Of a stretch of DNA of 57,984 nucleotides, positions 1-7,754 are shown piece by piece. Position 1 is the stretch's first letter. Every line of letters begins with the position of its first letter. Source of the stretch: an uncultured Lachnospiraceae bacterium (GTDB lineage Bacteria; Bacillota; Clostridia; Lachnospirales; Lachnospiraceae); NCBI GenBank assembly GCA_910579495.1, contig CAJTVD010000014.1:1-57984 (forward strand), read 5' to 3'. The translations under genes were made by a program, and so were the position numbers. A model generated the notes under the pieces. That model saw only the letters and a program-made list of their open reading frames with translations, was not told the DNA's origin and did not search any database.

Positions 1-402
1 TTTGTTCCAGAGGGTATCGAACCTCCACCCAAAACCATTATTGCATCTCCCGAATTACAGGTTTATATTGAGCATTTCGGGGAATCAAAAGATGATTGGG
101 GATTAGTGGCAGAGGTTGACGGCAAGATTGTCGGTGCCGTTTGGGTTCGTATTATGAATGATTACGGACATATAGATGATGAAATGCCCTCTTTGGCAAT
201 CTCTCTTTATAAAGAATACCAGGGCTTTGGCATTGGAACAGCCATGATGAAAGAAATCCTTGCCCTGCTGAAAGCACATGGGTACAGCCGGGTTTCTCTT
301 TCTGTTCAAAAAGCCAATTATGCGGCAAAGATGTATCTAAAGATCGGTTTTGAAATTGTAAGGGAGAATGAAGAAGAATATATTATGGTGTGCCACCTAT
401 AA
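1..402 (+). CDS. GNAT family N-acetyltransferase, 5' end cut by window edge
   Basis: The reading frame is open from the first base of the window, so the true start lies upstream; a GTG at 106 is internal. The visible 133 residues carry the GNAT acetyl-CoA loop (YQGFGIGTAM) and the usual C-terminal helix-strand ending in a YLKIGF-type motif. GNAT enzymes transfer an acetyl group from acetyl-CoA to an amine; the substrate cannot be told here. A second GNAT gene follows 38 bp downstream on the same strand, and both sit in an AT-rich accessory block. Confidence 0.85.
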   Translation, partial: FVPEGIEPPPKTIIASPELQVYIEHFGESKDDWGLVAEVDGKIVGAVWVRIMNDYGHIDDEMPSLAISLYKEYQGFGIGTAMMKEILALLKAHGYSRVSLSVQKANYAAKMYLKIGFEIVRENEEEYIMVCHL

Positions 403-440
403 CAAATTTATAAATAAATTAAAGAAAGGACATTCCATTT

Positions 441-947
441 ATGAGAATCCGACCATATATACCAAACAAAGATTACGAATATGTATCAAAATGGATTGAT
501 AACGAAAGAACTCTTGCTTTTTGGTGTGCAAATCGCTTTTCCTATCCAATTACGCAACAATCTTTCCATAATTTTTTAGAGAAAAATGCAATAGACTGGA
601 CGGACAGTGCTTATGTAGCAACTGAAAACAACGGACAAATAGTAGGCTTCTTCTGTTATTCTGTCAATACAACAGACAATATCGGTTTTCTTAAATTTGT
701 AATTGTTGATAAAACAAAACGCGGAAAAGGTTACGGAAAAGAAATGCTGAATCTAGCTCTGCAATATGCTTTTCAGATAACCGGCGCAAAAGCAGTTCAG
801 CTAAATGTTTTCAATGAAAACACATTAGCAAAGCAATGTTATGAAAAAGTCGGCTTTGTTGAAAGAAAGATTGACAAAGATGTATTTTCCTATAAAGACG
901 AATTGTGGAGCAGATGTAACATGATAATTTCAAAACAATCACTCTAA
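441..947 (+). CDS. GNAT family N-acetyltransferase
   Basis: A 168-residue single-domain acetyltransferase preceded by an AGAAAGGA ribosome binding site. The acetyl-CoA binding loop RGKGYGK is at residues 94-100, and the conserved NENTLAKQCYEKVGF segment is near residues 125-139. This layout resembles RimJ/RimL-like or small-molecule acetyltransferases. The substrate is unknown. The gene is much more AT-rich than the core genes after position 2640, which fits horizontal acquisition. It lies between another GNAT gene and an XRE regulator, 16 bp before the latter, so the three may be co-transcribed. Confidence 0.85.
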   Translation: MRIRPYIPNKDYEYVSKWIDNERTLAFWCANRFSYPITQQSFHNFLEKNAIDWTDSAYVATENNGQIVGFFCYSVNTTDNIGFLKFVIVDKTKRGKGYGKEMLNLALQYAFQITGAKAVQLNVFNENTLAKQCYEKVGFVERKIDKDVFSYKDELWSRCNMIISKQSL

Positions 948-963
948 TTTACAGAAAGGACAC

Positions 964-1542
964 ATGACTATGGTATTAGGAGAACGGATAAAAAGAATAC
1001 GCACGTTCCGTGGCTTGACACAGCGTGAATTGGGCTTGAAATTGGGATATGAGGAACGCAATGCTGATGTTCGTATCGCACAGTATGAATCCGGCTATCG
1101 TGTTCCCAAAAACAACACTTTAATGGAAATGGCAAAGATACTGAACGTCAATTATATCCATTTTATTGGTGTTACCCCCGGTTGCGCCGAGGATATTATG
1201 CTCACATTCCTTTGGCTTGATGAAGATGACCGTAGCACGATCCATTTATTTCAGCTTGTCCGCAATCCCGGCAAATGCAACGCTTCTGATGATAAGTCGG
1301 TGCGTTACTATGACAATGATGACTGGCCTGCTCATGCTCCAGTGGGTATGTGGCTAGAGTATGGATTAGTCAATGATTTCATGCGTGAGTGGTGTCTGCG
1401 GAAAGAGCAGTTGAAGAGTGGGGAGATTTCAGAGAACGAGTATTTTGAGTGGAAAATCAACTGGCCTGCTACGAGCAGTAGTGTTGACGAAAAGGGGAAT
1501 GATAAGAAAAATAATAGTTACAAATGGAGAACATCTTCTTAA
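964..1542 (+). CDS. XRE-family helix-turn-helix transcriptional regulator
   Basis: A 192-residue protein with an N-terminal Cro/C1-type helix-turn-helix at about residues 6-60 (GERIKRIRTFRGLTQRELG, then a recognition helix and YESGYRVPK). The C-terminal two thirds contain an acidic, aromatic region with a WLEYGLVNDFM segment. Proteins of this shape are common on Clostridial conjugative elements; that is recall, not a search. An AGAAAGGA binding site precedes the ATG. It may regulate its neighbours or a lost element module. The target operator is not evident. Confidence 0.85.
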   Translation: MTMVLGERIKRIRTFRGLTQRELGLKLGYEERNADVRIAQYESGYRVPKNNTLMEMAKILNVNYIHFIGVTPGCAEDIMLTFLWLDEDDRSTIHLFQLVRNPGKCNASDDKSVRYYDNDDWPAHAPVGMWLEYGLVNDFMREWCLRKEQLKSGEISENEYFEWKINWPATSSSVDEKGNDKKNNSYKWRTSS

Positions 1543-1560
1543 AAGGAGAGGGGAAATTTT

Positions 1561-2532
1561 ATGTCAAAAAACCATACTGAGATATATCATTTAATAGATA
1601 ATTCATTTATTTCAGGATTTTCTGAATCTCATATAGAATATATGAAGAGTTATTATTATTCATTTTACTCAAATTATTGTATAAGTAAAAATAAATCTCC
1701 TTTATGTAAAGAGAAGTTTTTTACTAATATGCGTCGTCATAAAGTAAAACTTGTTCAAATATGCTGTCCTTATTGCGGAAACATGAACATCTGGATTTTA
1801 GAGGGAACTATTTCTTTGGGAGATTCCTTAAATTATTGTACTTCTTGTGGCAAAAAATCTGCTTCTGACAATGCTTTTTTTCAAATAAGTCGTTTAATAC
1901 GTATACGCCATTTTCATCAAAGCGGTCTTGAAAAATTAAAAGAATCATCATCAGAAAAAGATTTAAAATTATTGAGTTATGATATTTATCAATTAGAATT
2001 AATTGAAATAACCTCAATTATTGAAGTTTCTCTACGAGAGTTTTTTGTTTGCCTTGTTTATCTTACTTTTCAAAATACCAAAAATAAATATTTTGATAGT
2101 ATCATCAAAAAAAGCACGGGTAACGATTTTATGAACATAGGAAAGGCAAATAACCATTATAAAAAAGCATTAGATATAGACCTACGAAATTTAATATCTT
2201 CTGATTGTTGGAATAATCTTCTTGATATTGTTGAAATCAGAAATACTATTGTACACAATAATGGTTTGATAGATAAAAAATTTAGAAACACTCAAACTTA
2301 CACAAAAATCGCATCAATGATAGAAGGAAATTTAATATTTTTAACCCCGCAGATTATCCAGTCTTATTTTAACGATGTTCTCGAATTAATTACTTCTGTT
2401 ACAAAATATTACAATAGTTTATACGAAAACACATTGCACTCGCTAATCGCAAATTTCTATTTTAACTCTCATCCATTAAATAGTGATAATTGCACATGGG
2501 CATCGCTGGAAAATTTAATTCCTAAACACTAA
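1561..2532 (+). CDS. Zinc-ribbon and HEPN-like domain protein, unknown function
   Basis: A 323-residue protein, very AT-rich, with a strong GGAGAGGGG binding site. Two CxxC pairs (Cys69/72 and Cys93/96) form a probable zinc ribbon. The central-to-C-terminal half is helical and contains EIRNTIVHNNGLIDKK near residues 225-240. That segment has the Rx4H signature (R227, H232) of HEPN domains, many of which are RNases in toxin-antitoxin, abortive-infection or CRISPR-associated systems. No antitoxin nucleotidyltransferase is adjacent; the upstream neighbour is the XRE regulator. Nuclease activity and a defence role are inference. The stop is followed by the probable end of an integrated element at guaA. 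Confidence 0.7.
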   Translation: MSKNHTEIYHLIDNSFISGFSESHIEYMKSYYYSFYSNYCISKNKSPLCKEKFFTNMRRHKVKLVQICCPYCGNMNIWILEGTISLGDSLNYCTSCGKKSASDNAFFQISRLIRIRHFHQSGLEKLKESSSEKDLKLLSYDIYQLELIEITSIIEVSLREFFVCLVYLTFQNTKNKYFDSIIKKSTGNDFMNIGKANNHYKKALDIDLRNLISSDCWNNLLDIVEIRNTIVHNNGLIDKKFRNTQTYTKIASMIEGNLIFLTPQIIQSYFNDVLELITSVTKYYNSLYENTLHSLIANFYFNSHPLNSDNCTWASLENLIPKH

Positions 2533-2565
2533 ATAGCCATTTCACTTTTCACTATTTACTAATTC

Positions 2566-2584
2566 AGGTATCAAAAAGGTATCA
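2566..2584 (+). repeat. Tandem direct repeat AGGTATCA near the guaA 3' end
   Basis: AGGTATCA occurs at 2566-2573 and again at 2577-2584, separated by AAA. Short direct repeats like this are seen next to the attachment sites of tyrosine-recombinase elements as arm-type sites. A comparable tandem pair lies at the end of the broken integrase at 56214-56237. The assignment as recombinase arm sites is inference. Confidence 0.45.
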
Positions 2585-2598
2585 CGCCCCACATCAAA

Positions 2599-2634
2599 AG
2601 CCGGAAAGTCCGCTGTTTATGCGGCTTCCCGGCT
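2599..2634. terminator. Imperfect hairpin between HEPN gene and guaA (convergent)
   Basis: AGCCGGAAAGTCCGC pairs imperfectly with GCGGCTTCCCGGCT around a TGTTTAT loop. It lies between two convergent genes and would serve either direction. A weak T-rich stretch follows on the plus strand (CTCTGTTTA). Confidence 0.6.
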
Positions 2635-2643
2635 CTCTGTTTA

Positions 2644-3936
2644 CTATTCGAACTCTATCGTAGCTGGCGGTTTCGGGCTCATATCATAGCAAACCCTATT
2701 TACCCCTTCCACCTCACTCAATATCCTCTCCGTAACCTTCTCCAGCACATCCCAATCTACCTTTTCAATGGATGCCGTCATAGCGTCAATGGTATTAATA
2801 GCGCGGATGATCACCATATATTCAAATACCCTGGCATTGTTCTTCATGCCAACAGACTTAAATTCCGGTACTACCGTAAAGTACTGCCACACCTTTTTAT
2901 CCAGCCCTGCCTTCGCAAACTCTTCCCGGAGGATCGCATCGGATTCCCGCACTGCTTCCAGCCGTTCTCTGGTGATTGCCCCAAGGCACCTCACCCCAAG
3001 CCCAGGCCCCGGGAAAGGCTGGCGGTATACCATATCGTGAGGGAGGCCTAATTCCACGCCACAGGCACGCACTTCATCCTTGAAAAGCTGCTTTAACGGC
3101 TCCACCAGCTGGAATTTCAGATCTTCCGGCAGCCCTCCTACATTGTGATGGGACTTAACCATCTTCGCTGTTTTCGTCCCGCTTTCAATAATGTCAGGAT
3201 ATATAGTCCCCTGCCCCAGAAATTCAATCCCTTCCAGCTTCCCTGCCTCTTCCTCAAAGACACGGATAAACTCTCCGCCAATGATTTTCCGTTTCTGTTC
3301 CGGGTCTTGGACATTTTCCAGTTTAGCCAGGAAACGCTCTGATGCGTCCACATAAACCAGATTGGCATGAAGTTCGTCACGGAACACCTTCACAACGCTT
3401 TCCGACTCATTCTTACGCATCAGCCCATGGTTCACATGCACGCATACCAACTGCTGCCCCACTGCTTTGACCAGCATGCCAGCCACTACAGAGGAATCCA
3501 CACCGCCGGACAGTGCCAGCAGTACCTTTTTGTCCCCTACCTGCTGCCGGATAAGCCCCACCTGGTCCTCTATAAAATTTTTCATGTTCCAGTTTGCCTG
3601 CGCCCTGCAATCCTCAAACAAAAATTTCTCCAGTGTTTTCCCATCCGGAAGCTGGGGAAGCTGTGTTGCGCACTTAGACATGGGATGGTCAACAGACATC
3701 ACCGGACAGCCCAGGCCATAAATCTCCGGCCTCACATCCACAGCCTGTCCATCTACCACACGGTTTTCACCGCCGTTTAAAATAATACCTTTCACGTTGC
3801 CAAAGGCCTGCAGCTCCTGTGCGGTAATATCATGGGGATGGATTTCACTGTACACGCCAAGCTTACGGATTTCACGGGCAAGAACGGTATTCTGTGTACT
3901 GCCCAGGTCCAAAATTACAATTAAGTCCTGTTTCAT
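2644..3936 (-). CDS. guaA: GMP synthase with degenerate, truncated glutaminase domain
   Basis: A 430-residue protein, about 80-90 residues shorter than ordinary GuaA. The ATP-pyrophosphatase part is complete, with the P-loop SGGVDSS at 143-149, the GQGTIYPDIIES region, and a C-terminal dimerisation domain ending PPATIEFE. It should adenylylate XMP and aminate it to GMP. The N-terminal class I amidotransferase domain stops after its first strands: the position of the catalytic cysteine motif (GxCYGxQ in family members) reads VMSVDHP at 79-85, and the segment carrying the catalytic His and Glu is absent. The frame is uninterrupted, so this is not a sequencing frameshift. Glutamine hydrolysis should be lost; use of free ammonia or another glutaminase is inference. 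AAGGAG precedes the ATG. The 3' end borders an AT-rich island. Confidence 0.93.
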   Translation of the reverse strand: MKQDLIVILDLGSTQNTVLAREIRKLGVYSEIHPHDITAQELQAFGNVKGIILNGGENRVVDGQAVDVRPEIYGLGCPVMSVDHPMSKCATQLPQLPDGKTLEKFLFEDCRAQANWNMKNFIEDQVGLIRQQVGDKKVLLALSGGVDSSVVAGMLVKAVGQQLVCVHVNHGLMRKNESESVVKVFRDELHANLVYVDASERFLAKLENVQDPEQKRKIIGGEFIRVFEEEAGKLEGIEFLGQGTIYPDIIESGTKTAKMVKSHHNVGGLPEDLKFQLVEPLKQLFKDEVRACGVELGLPHDMVYRQPFPGPGLGVRCLGAITRERLEAVRESDAILREEFAKAGLDKKVWQYFTVVPEFKSVGMKNNARVFEYMVIIRAINTIDAMTASIEKVDWDVLEKVTERILSEVEGVNRVCYDMSPKPPATIEFE

Positions 3937-3974
3937 GGGGAAAGGTCTCCTTATCTTTTATTTTTATTCATCCA

Positions 3975-4544
3975 TTATAGCAAATTGGCCCTGGATTTTT
4001 CAATCAGTTTTTTATATACATGTGCCACCATCCAGGGTTCCTCCGGCACAGCCAGTGCCTCCTCAAAGGAAAACCACTTCACTGCCTGGTTTTCCGCCTC
4101 ATTTACAATGAGTTCTCCACCTTCATCCGCCTCCGCCAGGTAAGTGACATTAAAATGTAAATGGCCCGGCACATATATTCCTTTTCTTATATGCCCATTG
4201 ACCGTCAGGATCTCCAGGCTGAATATTTCCCCATCCGCCAGCAAGACGCCCTTAACGCCAGTTTCTTCCTGCAGTTCCCGCAAGGCCACCTGGCGTAAAT
4301 CCTCTTCCCCGTCTGCATGGCCCCCTACCCATGACTAGGAATTATAAATATTGTGATATACCATCAATGTTGCCGTGCGCTCCCTGTTTACTGTCCATAA
4401 GGAAGCTGAAAAATGTGCGGTTTGATTCTCCCTCAACAGATAGTTTGTATTTTCTTCCATATACCGGAGCATCAGTTCTTTGTCCGCTTTTTCCTGCTGG
4501 TTCACAGGATGGTAATTTTTTATACTTTCATATAAAAAACTCAT
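3975..4544 (-). pseudogene. NUDIX hydrolase interrupted by an in-frame amber codon
   Basis: Read on the minus strand from ATG at 4544, the frame gives 69 residues ending MVYHNIYNS, then TAG at 4337-4335, then continues in the same frame with SWVGGHADGEEDLRQVALRE and LQEETGV, the NUDIX box, and on to a natural stop at 3975. Family members have a tryptophan (NIYRSWSW-type) where the stop sits, so TGG to TAG is the simplest explanation. The whole frame would encode about 189 residues, a normal length. The NUDIX box residues (G, E, REL-EETG) are intact. It lies 38 bp upstream of guaA and could have been co-transcribed with it. Restart at an internal codon is possible but would remove part of the NUDIX fold. 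Confidence 0.85.
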
Positions 4545-4595
4545 GGTTTCCTAATCTCCTTCCTGCCTGGCTATCTAAAACAGTAACAGGCTCCC

Positions 4596-5627
4596 CTAAT
4601 ATAACCAGGCAATGATTTGGGCTGCTGTTGCCATACCTGCCACAAAACCAATAAAAAGGGCATGTCTTTTCCAGGTCAGATGAAGGTATCCCGCAAATTC
4701 ACGGATCAGGGCGTTTAATGTAAAATACCATTTTGTTTTGGATCCATAGCCTGTGCATTTGATGCCCTGCTTTTTTGCCAGTATCAACGCCCGGAACACA
4801 TGGTAGGCAGTTGTGACAATAATGATCCTGGGTTTCGGCTTCTCCATCAGTTCCTTTGAAAACAGCAGATTTTCCTGGGTTGATACAGACTTTTCTTCTG
4901 TGATTATTTTTTCCCTGCCCACACCCTTGCCAATGGCATAAGCTGCCATGGCCTGGCTTTCCGGAATGTCCTCCCCTGGTCCCTGCCCGCCGGACATAAT
5001 CAGCACTGCGCCGGGGTTATAGCCCAGCAGCTCAATCCCCCTTTCAATCCGGGCTGCCAGCAAAGGGGTAACCCGCTCTCCAATAATGCCTGAACCCAGC
5101 ACAACAATATAATCCGCTTTTCTTCTCTTTCTCAGATGGATCAGGTTCAAAATTGCGGACAGGGAATACATTGCCAGCAAGGACAGGAAATATACTGCCG
5201 AAAAGCTGATGATCCCATAAACCCTTCTGCTTAAAGTATCCCTCTGCAGGTTCCCAATCCTTGGCCAGAGGACAAGATAAATACTTAACAGGACAGAAAA
5301 CAGCAACGACAGCAAATTTGCGGGCTTCATCCCCTCATGCCTGATGACCCTGATCCCTTCCACAAAAAATATCAGAACCAAGACCGCTGGAAAAGCCACC
5401 ACACAACCCATTGCCAGGACTACCAAAAATACCAGGATCCCGATTACCACATTGTGGGACATCAGCCACTGTGAATACTGGGATAAAGTAAAAAAAGCAA
5501 AAAGCGCCAGGCATGCCATCATCCAGAAGAACGTAACGCCGCTCCACAAAGTCCGGGGGTCATGCAGCATGATCCCCCCAAATATGGTAAAAGAAATAAA
5601 AAATATAAAAAATGAAATCAGGCTCAT
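4596..5627 (-). CDS. YdcF/SanA-like (DUF218) multi-pass membrane protein
   Basis: About 343 residues from ATG at 5627; a TTG at 5639, directly abutting the pepT stop, would add four. The first ~170 residues hold several hydrophobic segments. A cytosolic or extracellular DUF218 domain follows (ADYIVVLGSGIIGERVTPL), with MSGGQGPGEDIPES, a conserved STQEN motif and VTTAYHVFRALILAKK. A last hydrophobic segment closes the protein. DUF218 proteins such as SanA and YdcF are linked to envelope integrity, but their reaction is not settled. The gene follows pepT without a gap, suggesting one transcript. Confidence 0.85.
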   Translation of the reverse strand: MSLISFFIFFISFTIFGGIMLHDPRTLWSGVTFFWMMACLALFAFFTLSQYSQWLMSHNVVIGILVFLVVLAMGCVVAFPAVLVLIFFVEGIRVIRHEGMKPANLLSLLFSVLLSIYLVLWPRIGNLQRDTLSRRVYGIISFSAVYFLSLLAMYSLSAILNLIHLRKRRKADYIVVLGSGIIGERVTPLLAARIERGIELLGYNPGAVLIMSGGQGPGEDIPESQAMAAYAIGKGVGREKIITEEKSVSTQENLLFSKELMEKPKPRIIIVTTAYHVFRALILAKKQGIKCTGYGSKTKWYFTLNALIREFAGYLHLTWKRHALFIGFVAGMATAAQIIAWLY

Positions 5628-5639
5628 CTGCTGGACCAA

Positions 5640-6866
5640 TCACCGCCATTTCTGCGCAATCTTGGCCAGCAGCTCCACAATAATTTCCATATGGTCAGCG
5701 CAGGCATATTCAAACCGCCCATGGAAATTAGCGCCCCCTGTACAGAGATTGGGGCATGGCAGGCCCATAAAGGATAGCCTGGCTCCGTCTGTGCCTCCCC
5801 TGATAGGAACCACTATTGGCGTAATGCCAAGTTCCTCCATAGCCTCCTTTGCATTGTCAATCAGGCCCATATGCCCCTGAATGATTTCCTTCATATTGTA
5901 ATAGGAATCCTTCAATTCAATTTCAAAGGTTCCCTCCCCGTATTTTCTGTTCAGGAAATCCCCTGCCTGGAGGAAAAGCTCTTTTTTCTTTTGGAATTTT
6001 TCCCTGTCATGGTCCCTGATGATATAATCCGCCGTAGCCTCCTCCACGGAGCCGTTTAGCCAGCCCAAATGGTAGAAGCCTTCGTATCCACAGGTATACA
6101 TGGGGTTTTCCGCCACAGGAAGCAGGGTCTGGAACTCCTGGGCCATCAGAATGGCATTGCGCATTTTATCCTTTGCCTCTCCCGGATGGACGCTCCTGCC
6201 ATGCACTACCACCTTTGCCCCGGCAGCATTAAAATTCTCATATTCCAGTTCCCCAAGCCTGCCGCCGTCAACGGTATAGGCATAGTCCGCACCAAAAAGC
6301 TTGACATCAAAATAATCCGCTCCCGCCCCCACTTCCTCGTCCGGGGTAAAACCAACCCGTATCTTTCCATGGGGGATTTCTGGGTGTGCCAGCAGGTATT
6401 CCGCCATTGCCATAATTTCTGCAATTCCCGCTTTGTCATCCGCCCCCAAAAGGGTGGTACCGTCTGTGACGATCAGCCTTTTCCCCTTATAAGACGGCAG
6501 CTCCGGAAAATCCGCCACTTTCATCACTATCTGCTTTTCCTCATTGAGCAGGATATCCCCGCCCTGGTAATTTTCTACAATCCTGGGCTTTACCCCATCC
6601 CCTGTCACTGCCGGTGAGGTGTCCATATGGGCGATAAAACCAATAACCGGGGCACCCTCACACCCATGGGAAGCGGGAACTGTGGCATATACATAGCAGT
6701 GGGCCTCATCATATGTGACCTCCTGTGCCCCCATCTCCTTAAGCTGGCTTACCAGGATCTTTGCCAGGTTATGCTGCTTTGCCGTAGAGGGGGAAGCCTC
6801 TGTCCCCTCCGCTGACTGGGTATCTATCTTTACATACTTTAAAAAATTTTCTATCACTTTTTCCAT
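5640..6866 (-). CDS. pepT: Peptidase T, tripeptide aminopeptidase
   Basis: A 408-residue M20-family zinc aminopeptidase that removes N-terminal residues from tripeptides in the cytosol. Visible metal and catalytic motifs are IAHMDTSPAV (His80, Asp82), LLGADDKAGIAEIM, TPDEEVGAGAD (catalytic Glu and metal Glu) and YTVDGG. The C-terminal GGTDGA and GGANFHGRFEY segments are typical of PepT and distinguish it from other M20 enzymes. Length equals the family norm. The ORF runs directly into the YdcF-like gene. Confidence 0.95.
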   Translation of the reverse strand: MEKVIENFLKYVKIDTQSAEGTEASPSTAKQHNLAKILVSQLKEMGAQEVTYDEAHCYVYATVPASHGCEGAPVIGFIAHMDTSPAVTGDGVKPRIVENYQGGDILLNEEKQIVMKVADFPELPSYKGKRLIVTDGTTLLGADDKAGIAEIMAMAEYLLAHPEIPHGKIRVGFTPDEEVGAGADYFDVKLFGADYAYTVDGGRLGELEYENFNAAGAKVVVHGRSVHPGEAKDKMRNAILMAQEFQTLLPVAENPMYTCGYEGFYHLGWLNGSVEEATADYIIRDHDREKFQKKKELFLQAGDFLNRKYGEGTFEIELKDSYYNMKEIIQGHMGLIDNAKEAMEELGITPIVVPIRGGTDGARLSFMGLPCPNLCTGGANFHGRFEYACADHMEIIVELLAKIAQKWR

Positions 6867-7063
6867 TCTTTATCATTCCTTTCCAGCCGTATTTTCCGGC
6901 TTATTGCCTGGCCTGCTGCCTGCCCCATCCCCACTTCCCTGTGGGCCTTTGGAACTTCCTGTAAAACAGTGGCAGGAATTATCCACCTGCCAAAACTCTT
7001 TCTTCCACTACCACCATCATTATACTTAATCTGTGTATGAATGGCAATCATGAAATGATTCCC

Positions 7064-7092
7064 TTGTAAAATCCAGCGGCCTGCCCTATAAT
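7064..7092 (+). promoter_or_regulatory. Sigma-A type promoter for the HD-domain gene
   Basis: TTGTAA at 7064-7069 and a perfect TATAAT at 7087-7092 are separated by 17 bp. The AGGAGG ribosome binding site of the gene at 7126 lies about 20 bp downstream of the -10 box, giving a short leader. The rest of the 6867-7125 gap contains no recognisable gene. Confidence 0.75.
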
Positions 7093-7125
7093 AATAACAA
7101 TATAAAAAACAGGAGGACCCTACAG

Positions 7126-7713
7126 ATGCTGCCAACAAGAGAACAGGCCGAAATCCTTTTAAAAGAAGCGGAAAGCTGCAACCCAGGCCCCTGGGGCAAC
7201 CACAGCCGCACCACTGCCCACTGTGCGGAAAAGATTGCTCAGGCATGTAATGGTTTAGACCCGGACAAGGCGTATATTCTTGGCCTGCTGCATGATATTG
7301 GAAGAAAATTCGGGGTAAGGCACCTGGGACATGTATCCGACGGTTACACTTACATGATGTCCCTGGGATATGAAGAAGCTGCCCGGATATGCCTCACGCA
7401 CTCTTTTAATACCCAGTCAGTCCAGGAATATATCGGAAATTTTGATACCACCAAGGAAGAACTGAAACTGATCCAGGAGGCACTGAAAACCGCCGCCATA
7501 GACGACTATGACAGGCTGATCCAGTTGTGTGATTCCCTCGCCGGTGCAGAGGGCGTATTGGCTATTGAAGAGCGGATGGCAGATGTAAAGCGCAGGTATG
7601 GTTCCTTTCCGGAAAAAAAGTGGAACTGTAACCTAATGCTGAAACAGTATTTTGAGGAAAAAACAGGCAGCGATATTTATATCCTGGTAGAAAAGGATAC
7701 TTTCAAACCATAA
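7126..7713 (+). CDS. HD-domain phosphohydrolase-like protein
   Basis: A 195-residue protein with the HD-superfamily metal motif: a histidine in NHSRTTAHC (about 26-33) and the HD pair in LLHDIGRKFG (His56-Asp57), plus a later IDDYDRLIQLCDSLAG segment carrying the distal aspartate. Such proteins are metal-dependent phosphohydrolases acting on nucleotides or similar molecules; the substrate here is unknown. The gene is transcribed alone against its neighbours, from its own consensus promoter, with an AGGAGG site 7-8 bp before the ATG. Confidence 0.85.
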   Translation: MLPTREQAEILLKEAESCNPGPWGNHSRTTAHCAEKIAQACNGLDPDKAYILGLLHDIGRKFGVRHLGHVSDGYTYMMSLGYEEAARICLTHSFNTQSVQEYIGNFDTTKEELKLIQEALKTAAIDDYDRLIQLCDSLAGAEGVLAIEERMADVKRRYGSFPEKKWNCNLMLKQYFEEKTGSDIYILVEKDTFKP

Positions 7714-7754
7714 AAGCAAAATATCCCCTTGCCTGTAACTACGCCCCTGGCAAG

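Noticed and set aside
4335..4337. Programmed amber recoding (pyrrolysine) in the NUDIX gene
   Set aside because: The site aligns with a conserved tryptophan and no pyl gene or readthrough context is visible; a point mutation is simpler.
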